In this document: piece after piece, positions 25,087 through 33,013 of the stretch
How the letters are laid out: every line of letters begins with the position of its first letter
How positions within the stretch are numbered: position 1 is the stretch's first letter
The notes under the pieces: model-generated
Told to the model about the DNA's origin: nothing
Seen by the model: only the letters and a program-made list of their open reading frames with translations
The model's database searches: none
DNA from: Planctomycetota bacterium
GTDB lineage: Bacteria > Planctomycetota > UBA8742 > UBA2392
DNA length: 44,598 bases
Assembly (NCBI GenBank): GCA_020425695.1
Contig: JAGQRE010000014.1
Span: forward strand, 1 to 44,598
Direction of reading: 5' to 3'
Made by a program: the position numbers and the translations under genes

Positions 25087-25172
25087 GTGTGTTGCTGAAG
25101 AAGCCTTGATAGCGCCTTGCGAAGAGCCTTCACAATCGCTGAAAACGAAGGCAAGTGTGGCACCATGCCTGA

Positions 25173-25649
25173 TCATGAGTTGTATTGTCGATTGGCCCAC
25201 AGCTCGCCGAAGCGTTCCTGTGAGGGAAAATCGAACTCTTTCCATTGCACCCAGAATAGGCCGTTTTTGGGCGGGTCCTTTAGGCCTCCAGACTGTTCCA
25301 ACTCGACGTATCTACACCACTCCGCCGATTCCCAATGTGGTCTTATCACTTCATCGAGTTCTTTCTGACGGCGTCTGTCATCGGCCAAGCCCGGGTTAGA
25401 GGCATCGACTGCAGGTCCAGCGTGCAGTTTGCCACCCCAGCGTTGCCATATTGCATCACTTTCCAGCACCAAGCCTAAGACTTCTGTAGACATCGGCGCC
25501 AGTAGATAACGATGCGGCAGTGGTTCCCCGTCTGGCCCGTCGACGAGGTCCTCCCACGTCGACTCGTAGAACATTGGAGTGTTTTCCAGAGTGCAAGCGC
25601 CGCTTCTCCAGCCATCGTAATAGCCTTCGACTGTATAAATGACGTCCAT
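25173..25649 (-). CDS. Hypothetical protein between two REPs
   Basis: 158 residues, not recognised. It begins MDVIYTVEGYYDGWRSGAC and contains WEDLVDGPDGEPLPHRYLL and LESDAIWQRWGGKLHAGPAV, with many Trp/Glu residues and no signal peptide or membrane segment. The N-terminus (a short strand, then a YYDGWRSGAC turn) could be a small-domain binding protein, but I do not assign one. It lies between the REPs at 25052 and 25758, which are direct repeats, so it may have been brought here or trapped by the REP elements. Confidence 0.65.
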   Translation of the reverse strand: MDVIYTVEGYYDGWRSGACTLENTPMFYESTWEDLVDGPDGEPLPHRYLLAPMSTEVLGLVLESDAIWQRWGGKLHAGPAVDASNPGLADDRRRQKELDEVIRPHWESAEWCRYVELEQSGGLKDPPKNGLFWVQWKEFDFPSQERFGELWANRQYNS

Positions 25650-25694
25650 GCTAGAAGACTAGAACTCTGCTATTGACACGTCAATCCCAGAGGC

Positions 25695-25745
25695 AACAAA
25701 TACATCCGCTATGATCAAGCCGAGAATCTGGGCGGACGGTACTAG
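25695..25745 (+). pseudogene. 3' end remnant of a second RAYT gene
   Basis: On the plus strand the frame reads NKYIRYDQAENLGGRY then a stop at 25745, matching the last 13-14 residues of the RAYT at 24529 (RYIRYDQGENLGGRY). Over 45 bases (25701-25745) there are four differences, three of them synonymous. A REP follows 12 bases later, in the same relative position as in the intact copy. The upstream part of the gene is gone. Confidence 0.88.
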
Positions 25746-25757
25746 TTATCGGTACCC

Positions 25758-25786
25758 AGAAACCCATCGTTTACACGATGGGCTCT
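25758..25786. repeat. REP of second family, third copy
   Basis: 29 bases identical to 25058-25086, placed after the RAYT 3' remnant and about 70 bases before the porin start. Confidence 0.92.
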
Positions 25787-25855
25787 GTTGTTCCGCACGT
25801 TTTGCTACCTTCCTTGCCGCACCAAACTAAGATCACAGCCCGGAAAGGAGTTCCC

Positions 25856-27313
25856 ATGCGCAGTCTGATCCTGCTGGTCGCCGTGCTGTTGGCGCCCGCA
25901 TTGCTCGCCCATGATCACGAAGAGTTGCCCCAAGAGGTCAACACCTCACTGGACAAAGCCGGGCTTGGCTTCAAGACGGACGGGTTTGAGTTCAACCTGA
26001 CGACGGCCGTGCAGTTCCGCTACACCTATCACGACACGCGCGGCGAAGGTGCGAACGGTGACAACGGACGCGACTTCAGCAACTTCCGCTTCCCGGGCGT
26101 ACGCACGTTCATCCACGGGCATATCTTTGACCCAAGTTTTCAATACCGCCTGTGGCTGGTCTGGTCATGGGCCGCCGCGCCACGCATTGAAGATGCGTAC
26201 TTTCGCTGGGCGCCAGAGAGCTATTTCAACCTGACTGTCGGCCAGATGCGCGTGCCCGCGAGTTGGGAGTATCTGGTCGATCACGAACACACAGGGCTGC
26301 CCGACCGCGCCATCGCTGACGAAGCGTTTAAGCAGGGCTGGGGCAAGGGCGTCGCAGTCTCCGGGCGTATCGGTCTGTTCGACGCCGCCTTCGACGAAGC
26401 GCTGCTGGTCTGGGAAGTCGGCATCTTCAATGGCGTACTCGCCAGCACCGACGGCGCACAGGGGCGCGGGGCCATCGTCGGCAACGGCGTCAATGTAACC
26501 GACGCCGACGCCACAGAGCACTTCAAGGGCGGCTTCCGCAACGATGACTGGAAGGTGAATTCGGACAGCTTCAGCCAACTCGTCGACAGCCAGCTCATGT
26601 TCGCCGGACGTGTTGAGTTCCACCCGATGGGCGAAGTCTTCCGCCACATGGTTGATCTCGGTGCCATTGAAGACTCGGCCGCGTGGTTCTTCATGATCGG
26701 CGTCGCCGCCAACTGGATGAGCGCACGTACCGACGGCGTCGGCACGTTCCTCGACAATTTCTACTATGGTTCAAACAACGCACTGTCGCTGGCACCGCCG
26801 GCCAGCGGACGTAAGCGCGTTGATGCATCCATCTTTCACGCGACTGTTGACGGGCACTTCCGCTGGATCGGGCTCAGTATCAACTGGGCACTGCACTTCC
26901 GGAGCGTCGGCTTCCGCGCGACAGGTCGATTGCAAGACTTCGACCTTGAGGATGACCAGTACCTGCCAAAGGGCGTAACCGACTATGGCGCGACCGTCGA
27001 CATTGGATACTTCATCCTGCGAGACGAAGTGCTGATCGCCGCGCGCTTCAGCATGGTGGACTTCGACGAGTTCAAATCACGCCAGCAGGGCAGCAACGCG
27101 GAAGTTGACGGTGACGCGTTCGGGGCTGACAGCTACGAGTACGGCGGTGGCGTAAGCTGGCTGATTCACGGCGACAACCTGAAACTGACCGCTGACTATC
27201 GCTACGTTACCCAGCAGCTTCCGCACGGACGTGGGCCGTTGTCACGCGGCGTGCTGAAGAGCGACTACCGGGTGTTTCAGGAAATCCGCCTGCAGCTTCA
27301 GTGGATTTTCTAG
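25856..27313 (+). CDS. Porin O/P-type outer-membrane protein
   Basis: 485 residues from ATG at 25856 with an AAAGGAG ribosome-binding site. The signal peptide is MRSLILLVAVLLAPALLA, with cleavage probably after it. The mature protein alternates hydrophobic and polar residues as in a beta barrel. Porin O/P-type signatures are FRYTYHD, FPGVRTFIHGHIFDP, YFRWAPESYFNLTVGQMRVP and the repeated aromatic girdle residues; it ends with LQLQWIF, an aromatic C-terminus typical of outer-membrane proteins. It is likely a phosphate- or polyphosphate-selective channel, but the ligand cannot be read. It is followed by a strong terminator and preceded by a REP. Confidence 0.87.
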   Translation: MRSLILLVAVLLAPALLAHDHEELPQEVNTSLDKAGLGFKTDGFEFNLTTAVQFRYTYHDTRGEGANGDNGRDFSNFRFPGVRTFIHGHIFDPSFQYRLWLVWSWAAAPRIEDAYFRWAPESYFNLTVGQMRVPASWEYLVDHEHTGLPDRAIADEAFKQGWGKGVAVSGRIGLFDAAFDEALLVWEVGIFNGVLASTDGAQGRGAIVGNGVNVTDADATEHFKGGFRNDDWKVNSDSFSQLVDSQLMFAGRVEFHPMGEVFRHMVDLGAIEDSAAWFFMIGVAANWMSARTDGVGTFLDNFYYGSNNALSLAPPASGRKRVDASIFHATVDGHFRWIGLSINWALHFRSVGFRATGRLQDFDLEDDQYLPKGVTDYGATVDIGYFILRDEVLIAARFSMVDFDEFKSRQQGSNAEVDGDAFGADSYEYGGGVSWLIHGDNLKLTADYRYVTQQLPHGRGPLSRGVLKSDYRVFQEIRLQLQWIF

Positions 27314-27344
27314 CGGATTGAAACCATAGGTGCACATACGTGGA

Positions 27345-27375
27345 CATGCCCCCGGCCGCAGCCGGGGGCATGTTT
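27345..27375 (+). terminator. Intrinsic terminator after porin gene
   Basis: A perfect 12-bp stem (CATGCCCCCGGC / GCCGGGGGCATG) with loop CGCA, followed by TTTCTC. It is a strong hairpin with a short T-run. Confidence 0.75.
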
Positions 27376-27405
27376 CTCTATCTTCGCTCTGTTTGCTGCT
27401 TGGGC

Positions 27406-29391
27406 TTAGTCTTCCGCCTTCTCGGCGTCGTCAGGTTCGCCCGTGTTTGAACTTGCCTGATCGGTTTCAGCGGAGGGCTTTTCTTCAGGCTCAGACGCCG
27501 GTTCCTCGACAGCCCCCTCCGCTTTCTCTTCAGTTTCCTCGGCAGGGGTTTCATCCTTCGCCGCCGCTTCCTGCTTCTGGATCGTGCCGGTGTGGCGGGC
27601 TTCGATGGCGTCCTTTTCTTCTTCGAGAGTCATGCCGAACTTGCGCTTGAGTTGCATGAAGGCGTCGCGGATGTCTTTCACCTTCTTGATTGAATCCTCG
27701 ACGCTGCCTGTCGTCCGATTCACGTAGTCGAAGAACGGGCCGAAGCTCTCGCGGATCTTCTCCACGGCCTCGCGCGCTTCCTTTTTGATCTGGTTTTCGA
27801 GTACCTCGGCCAGTGCCTGTTTCAGCTCGGTGATCTTCTTGCTGAACTCGGCCTTGATCTTGCGGCGCTGCATCGGCAGCACAAGCAACGACCCGCCGAC
27901 TAGCGTCAAGCCGGCCAGAATGCCGGTGATATCAACCCACGTGAAGCCGGCCGCAGTGGTCAGCGCAACAACGGCCGCACCGGCGCCGACACCGATCAGG
28001 CTACCGCCGATCGCTGAGTTCACGCCCGTTGCACAACGCGACATGAACTGGCGCATCTGGTCTTCGTAGTCGTAGTTCTTGATCTTGTCCTTGGCGTCGG
28101 CACGCACGAGGTCGTAAATCTTCTCGCGGTTGTACTCGAACTTGTTGCCGACCTTCCCGACCATGCCGTCGTGCGGGCGCAGCGCGGCCTGGTCCGCGAA
28201 GTACTGCGTCGTGTCCTGCCAGACTTTGAGGTACTTCTTCATGAACCAGTCGACGGCCTTGTTGAGCGTGTCGTCGATCTTGACCTCGTAGTCCTTTATC
28301 ACTTCTTCTTTGAAGCGCGCCCGGAAACGCTCGGCGCTGCGCAGCATGCCCATGTTGGTCAGCTTGACGTTGTCATCGACCCAGTTGCGCCCGCGCTTTT
28401 CCATCTCGAGGATGATGTTGTCGATCTCGAGGATGAACCGCCCGAAGTTCTCGGACATGTCCGATTCCGACTGCTCAAGCTGGCCCTTGATGTTCTCAAG
28501 CACTCGCTTGTCGTCTTTCAGGTGCGTCATGCGCGCCTGGAAGTCGTTGGAACAACGGTCGCTAATGCTGATGGCGCTATTGATCGGGCTTTCCAGCTTC
28601 AGCTTCAGCTTCTCGCCTTCGCTGAGTTTCTTGAACAGGTACTCTTCCAGCGCTTTGAAACCGGACTCCTCGTACAGCGCATCGTCGCCGGTCTCTTTCG
28701 CCTTGCGGGCCTGTTTGGCGCTGACCATGAAGATGTGCGGCTCGAAGTCGAAGAACTTCTTCACGCTGTCGGTGACGAACTCGTCAATCTCGACCAGCTC
28801 ATGCGGCTCTTTGATGTCTTTCTTGGTGATGATGAACAGAATTTTGCGCGCCCAGCCCTCAACGATGTAGCTCAGGAACTCGCGTTCCGTTTCGCTGAAC
28901 GGCCTGTCTACGCTGGTCGTGAACAGCACGAGGTCACAGCGCGGAATAAAGCTTTCGGTGATTTCGCCGTGGCGCTTGACGATGCTGTTGGTGCCCGGCG
29001 TATCGACGATGTTGATGTTGCGCAGCGGCTCAAACGGTAGCTGCTTCTCAACCAGGAACTCTTCGAGGATGCGTTCCTTCTCAACTTCGCCGTACTTCAG
29101 TACGTGAATCTTGTCGGTCGTCGGGATCGCGCCGACCTTGCAGACTTCGGCGTTCAGCAGGCTGTTAATAAACGTGCTTTTGCCGGCCTTCACTTCACCG
29201 ACAATCACGAGCAGGAACAGCTCTTCAAGGTGACCGACCAGCCCTGTGACCTGGTCGATGATCTGGTCGTCAAAATCCTGCTTAATCAGCAGATCGCGCA
29301 GGGATTTGAGCAACTCGCGCTCTTCGGACATCCCCTCAGCGATCTTTTCATCCAGCCGATTGGTAAGGGTGTTGGGCTGGGCGTCGGTCAT
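27406..29391 (-). CDS. Bacterial dynamin-like GTPase
   Basis: 661 residues from ATG at 29391, preceded by GAGAGG; upstream codons of the frame are not family-like. The GTPase domain has the P-loop GEVKAGKSTF (65-74), TTDKIHVLKYGE, VDTPGTNSI and TKKDIKEPHE, the G1 to G4 motifs. Long helical segments follow (stalk region). A hydrophobic hairpin occurs near 455-510 (SAIGGSLIGVGAGAAVVALT, then FTWVDITGILAGLTLVGGSL), which inserts in a membrane as in BDLPs. The tail (about 604-661) is Glu/Ala-rich and disordered. Such proteins remodel or repair membranes. Divergent from the PA14 gene, with a 103-base intergenic region. Confidence 0.9.
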   Translation of the reverse strand: MTDAQPNTLTNRLDEKIAEGMSEERELLKSLRDLLIKQDFDDQIIDQVTGLVGHLEELFLLVIVGEVKAGKSTFINSLLNAEVCKVGAIPTTDKIHVLKYGEVEKERILEEFLVEKQLPFEPLRNINIVDTPGTNSIVKRHGEITESFIPRCDLVLFTTSVDRPFSETEREFLSYIVEGWARKILFIITKKDIKEPHELVEIDEFVTDSVKKFFDFEPHIFMVSAKQARKAKETGDDALYEESGFKALEEYLFKKLSEGEKLKLKLESPINSAISISDRCSNDFQARMTHLKDDKRVLENIKGQLEQSESDMSENFGRFILEIDNIILEMEKRGRNWVDDNVKLTNMGMLRSAERFRARFKEEVIKDYEVKIDDTLNKAVDWFMKKYLKVWQDTTQYFADQAALRPHDGMVGKVGNKFEYNREKIYDLVRADAKDKIKNYDYEDQMRQFMSRCATGVNSAIGGSLIGVGAGAAVVALTTAAGFTWVDITGILAGLTLVGGSLLVLPMQRRKIKAEFSKKITELKQALAEVLENQIKKEAREAVEKIRESFGPFFDYVNRTTGSVEDSIKKVKDIRDAFMQLKRKFGMTLEEEKDAIEARHTGTIQKQEAAAKDETPAEETEEKAEGAVEEPASEPEEKPSAETDQASSNTGEPDDAEKAED

Positions 29392-29449
29392 CTTCGGCCT
29401 CTCGTTTTGCGGGCGTTCGTGCTGCATCCCGCGCTGTGATTCTGGTATC

Positions 29450-29490
29450 GTGCTTTCGTGCGAAACTGTCAAGTTAGCTGACGAAAGCAC
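29450..29490. promoter_or_regulatory. 10-bp inverted repeat ahead of PA14 gene
   Basis: GTGCTTTCGT (29450-29459) and ACGAAAGCAC (29481-29490) are perfect inverted arms with a 21-base spacer, ending four bases before the ATG at 29495. It may be an operator or a leader hairpin. Confidence 0.5.
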
Positions 29491-29494
29491 AAGT

Positions 29495-32350
29495 ATGGCA
29501 CGAAAGCAGTTGTTAATCGCCACACCAGTTCTGCTACTGCTGTTCTTCGCAGTTGCGTGGGCAGGCTTTCGCCCCGAGGGTGTGCCGCTGTTACCCCTTA
29601 TCGGAAGCAGTGACGACAAATCCTCGAATGAAATCGCCGACAAGCCGCTTGATGATTCGCCACCGCGCCTTGATGAGGATACACCGGTCGGCGACCTGCC
29701 CGAAGTGACGACCGAAGGCGACATACCGGCCGGCATCGATGAAACCGAGCGTGAGCGCATCAAACAGGCGCGCGAAGAAGCACGGATTGAGGCCGAGCGA
29801 CTGGCTGCCGAAGAGGCGAAGTCGGGTCCGAAACCGCCGGCTCCCCCACCTGTTTCACCCGGTTCTGAGGGGGCTCCGGACAACCGCACACCCGAACAGA
29901 AAGCCCTCGACGCCGAGCGCCAGCGCCGCATTGATGCGCTGAAGGCGATCAAGCGCCCGCCGAACCAGAGCCTTGGCAATGTCCGCCCGCGCAGCCGCAG
30001 ACTCAAGGCTGAAGCAGGGAAGAAGGAATTGGGCGAAATCAGCCCCAAGCTGTTGCAGGACCGCCGCGGGCTGTACGCGAAATACTATGCGTTCAACGAG
30101 CTTCCCCTGAGCGCGATCATCGACCCGACTCAGCCGGAACTCGATGCCCGGACGCCGGACATCACGCGCATCGACTCGCAGGTGTATTTCGAAAGCAAAG
30201 AGGCCTGGGCCGACCTGCCCTTCGACAAGCGCAACTTCATGGGCGTCTGGACCGGCTATCTGGTCATCAAGGAAGACGCCGACTACTGGCTGTATCTCGG
30301 CGCGGACTACACCGGCGTTGTGACGCTGGACGGGGAGTCGATCCTGTTCAACGACATGCGCGACTACACCGAAGTCAGCACCGTACTGACGCTGACGGCC
30401 GGGCTTCACCCGATCCGCATCGACTATATGGAAGGCGAAAACGGCAGCCCCGTGGACCCGCTCGCGGCTTGCAACTTCATGTACGTGCCCGAAGGCCAAA
30501 GCAAGCCGATACCAGTCCCGCCTGAAATGTTGATGCTGCCGGAAGAACTGTGGAGCGATTCCGCCCCGATCATCACGAAGCTGAGCCGCTACGAAGGCGA
30601 AATCGGCGACGAGATCACGATCTACGGGCAGAACTTTGGAAAGGAAATACCGCCGGATTCAGATGCAGAGGACGGGCAGGCGGTTGATCGCAGTTTTCTT
30701 CGAGTCACCTTCGCAGGGCAGCAGGCGGAAATCTTGCAACGTGAGGACACCAAAGTAGTCGCCAAGGTGCCTGTCGGCGCACAGACGGGGAAACTCATCG
30801 TTTTTCTTTCGGAAGGTGATTGGGTCTCGGCGGGTTCGGGCCTGGACCAGATCAAGATCCCAAGCGATGAGATCCCTTCAAACTCGGTCGAATTCACCGT
30901 TAGCACGCAATTCGGGCTGTTTGCAAGCTGGCACAATCTGGCGGGTTGGTCGAACTATGACTTTGTTGACGACTCGATGCACAAGCCGGATGTGGTGAGG
31001 CTTGAGCGCGCGTTCATGTTCGAGACGCGCGACGACATTGAGCACCCGTTCCGTGACAACCCGTTGGCTTGCCACTGGGAAGGCAAACTCGGCATCCCGG
31101 CCGGCTGGGTATCTGAGGGCGACATCGCACTTGTACGTTTCCAGACTTACGGGCGTCTGCGCGTGAAACTCGGCGACCAGATGCGCGAAACAAACGCACA
31201 AACCGGCGGCCAGTTCGATCTAACAACCATCGACTTCGAAGTACGAAATCACGAAGAACACTTCCTGCCGCTAAGCATTGACTGGACCAGTGAGAGCGGT
31301 GCCGCCGGACTCAAGGTCGTGAAGATGGTGAAGGTCGGGGAGCTAACCAGCACAACCATCAAGCTTGGTGAAGGCGATACTGTTGTAAAGGAAACAACGA
31401 CCATTCCATCGTGGGAAGAAGTCGAAACCCTGCAAGCACAACTGTTCTTCCCGCCGATCGTGCCGCCGAAGCCGCCGGTGATCCTGAGCGCCAGGCCGGT
31501 CTTCGAAGAAGGCCAGCAGCCTCCGCTGCTGCCTTACACGATGAACACAACCCGCCCGTCAATTCGCGAAGGACAGGTATTCGAATTCGACATGGAAGTG
31601 TTCGGCAACGCCGAAGTGCTGGCCGCGCCAGTGAACATCACCGTTGACGGCGTGCCCCTCGTTTACGAAGTCACGCAGACGGAAACCGGCAATGGAGGCG
31701 GCATGATCCGCACCTGCCGCGCAACCCTGCCCACAGGGCTCGGTGAAGGCGCCATTGTCGCCCGACTGACGGTGGTCACCAGCGAGCCGTTCTACATTGA
31801 CGTCCAGAACAAAGGGCTAATCGCGTACCTGTACGACCTTCCCAACCCGGGTGGCTACGGCAAGATGCCTGACCCGGAGCCGCTGACCTGCTTCGAAGTC
31901 CGCAAGATGCCCTGGGTGAATTACGAGAACGCCAACCAGTTCAACCTGCCCTTCCCGGCCGAGACGTTTGCCATTGAGTGGTTCGGCGCGCTGATGATCG
32001 AAACCGAAGGCGACTACCGCTTCACCTGCCGCAGCGACGACGGAATTCTGGTCTGGCTTGACGACAATCTCGTGCTGGCCGACGACAACCTGCACTATCA
32101 GCGCGAGAAAACCGGCGACTGGGTTCATCTCGTGCCCGGCGTCTACAATTTCAGGATGCAGTTCTTCGAAAACAACGTGCACGAAGTCTGCGTACTTGAG
32201 TGGGACGCGCGTACGGACAAAGCAGACGACCAGTCCGAGTTCATTCAGCGGGGCGTGATCGGCAAACGCCACTTCACCTGGGACCAGCACCCGGCCTTGC
32301 CCCAGAAAGTCGGCACCGGCAAGCGCGCCGACGGCAGCGACCCGGAGTAG
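29495..32350 (+). CDS. Large PA14/IPT-domain surface or exported protein
   Basis: 951 residues from ATG at 29495. An N-terminal hydrophobic segment (QLLIATPVLLLLFFAVAWAG) is a signal peptide or anchor. A Glu/Pro/Ala-rich spacer runs to about 180 and includes a helical, charged part with ERERIKQAREEARIEAERLA. A PA14-type domain spans about 190-330 (LYAKYYAFNEL, DADYWLYLGADYTGVVTLDG), an IPT/TIG domain about 358-440 (EGEIGDEITIYGQNFGKE), a less certain PA14-like domain about 473-610 (FASWHNLAGW), an Ig-like region about 650-768, and a second clear PA14 domain about 771-928 (GDYRFTCRSDDGILVWLDDN). PA14 domains bind glycans. The role is unknown; probably envelope-associated. Confidence 0.82.
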   Translation: MARKQLLIATPVLLLLFFAVAWAGFRPEGVPLLPLIGSSDDKSSNEIADKPLDDSPPRLDEDTPVGDLPEVTTEGDIPAGIDETERERIKQAREEARIEAERLAAEEAKSGPKPPAPPPVSPGSEGAPDNRTPEQKALDAERQRRIDALKAIKRPPNQSLGNVRPRSRRLKAEAGKKELGEISPKLLQDRRGLYAKYYAFNELPLSAIIDPTQPELDARTPDITRIDSQVYFESKEAWADLPFDKRNFMGVWTGYLVIKEDADYWLYLGADYTGVVTLDGESILFNDMRDYTEVSTVLTLTAGLHPIRIDYMEGENGSPVDPLAACNFMYVPEGQSKPIPVPPEMLMLPEELWSDSAPIITKLSRYEGEIGDEITIYGQNFGKEIPPDSDAEDGQAVDRSFLRVTFAGQQAEILQREDTKVVAKVPVGAQTGKLIVFLSEGDWVSAGSGLDQIKIPSDEIPSNSVEFTVSTQFGLFASWHNLAGWSNYDFVDDSMHKPDVVRLERAFMFETRDDIEHPFRDNPLACHWEGKLGIPAGWVSEGDIALVRFQTYGRLRVKLGDQMRETNAQTGGQFDLTTIDFEVRNHEEHFLPLSIDWTSESGAAGLKVVKMVKVGELTSTTIKLGEGDTVVKETTTIPSWEEVETLQAQLFFPPIVPPKPPVILSARPVFEEGQQPPLLPYTMNTTRPSIREGQVFEFDMEVFGNAEVLAAPVNITVDGVPLVYEVTQTETGNGGGMIRTCRATLPTGLGEGAIVARLTVVTSEPFYIDVQNKGLIAYLYDLPNPGGYGKMPDPEPLTCFEVRKMPWVNYENANQFNLPFPAETFAIEWFGALMIETEGDYRFTCRSDDGILVWLDDNLVLADDNLHYQREKTGDWVHLVPGVYNFRMQFFENNVHEVCVLEWDARTDKADDQSEFIQRGVIGKRHFTWDQHPALPQKVGTGKRADGSDPE

Positions 32351-32441
32351 CGCACTCCACACGGGATCAACAATTCACGGCTTAGCCTAAGCTTCATGAT
32401 TGCTTCACTCGCGCTGAACAGCCGTGTGATTCAATCTGTGC

Positions 32442-32996
32442 ATGACTCTTAACGCCTACCTCGTAACGGCCGTCATCGTCCTGGTACTGTTGTCCCCGCT
32501 GTTTCTGTTGGCCAGCCCGGTCTGGGTTCCGTGGCTGATCATCCAGCGACGCAGCCAACGCAAACTGGGCTACCGCAGGCTTCTGCCGTTCATGGCCGGC
32601 ACGATTGAAAACTACACCCGCCTGATGATCCGCGGTGAAGCACCCGGCGGCGACTGGGCGAACGTCTCACGGAATCTTGACCGCTACATTGCAGAGACAC
32701 GCTCGCCGCGCATCTGGCGACTGCAGTTGATGTGCCTGATCATGGAAGTCGCGCCGGTTCTGCGCCTGCGCCTTCCGTTCAGCCTGCTTTCCGAGAACGC
32801 CCGGGAAGCATTCATCGAGAACAACCTGAAGCACGGCAGAGGGCTGATGCGCATCGTCAGCATGGGGCGCCAACTTGCGCGCCTGTGCTACTACGCGACA
32901 CCGGGCACTCACCAGCGCATGGGGTTCGTGCCTATGCCACAGCGCGCGGCCTGGCGACGCCAACCCGAACGCAAGCTCGCCGAAGTCGCAGCCTAG
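32442..32996 (+). CDS. Membrane-anchored small subunit of GMC oxidoreductase (subunit 3-like)
   Basis: 184 residues. The N-terminal segment (YLVTAVIVLVLLSPLFLLAS) is a membrane anchor. The C-terminal part shows the features of gluconate 2-dehydrogenase subunit 3-type proteins: FSLLSENAREAFIENNLKH, followed by RGLMRIVSMGRQLARLCYYA and MGFVPMP. It lies 17 bases upstream of the GMC oxidoreductase gene, the usual pairing, and presumably holds the catalytic subunit at the membrane or helps its assembly. The family match is partial; I am fairly sure of the pairing, less of the name. No heme or Cys motif is seen. Confidence 0.65.
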   Translation: MTLNAYLVTAVIVLVLLSPLFLLASPVWVPWLIIQRRSQRKLGYRRLLPFMAGTIENYTRLMIRGEAPGGDWANVSRNLDRYIAETRSPRIWRLQLMCLIMEVAPVLRLRLPFSLLSENAREAFIENNLKHGRGLMRIVSMGRQLARLCYYATPGTHQRMGFVPMPQRAAWRRQPERKLAEVAA

Positions 32997-33013
32997 AAGG
33001 ACACGGAAGCTCT

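Noticed and set aside
24489..25786. CRISPR-like repeat array
   Set aside because: The three 29-base repeats are 540 to 670 bases apart, palindromic, and tied to a Y1 transposase; there is no spacer array or cas gene.
28171..29040. A 289-codon frame opposite the dynamin-like gene
   Set aside because: Antisense to a gene with all GTPase motifs; the composition is not protein-like (no domain, odd Val/Asp pattern).
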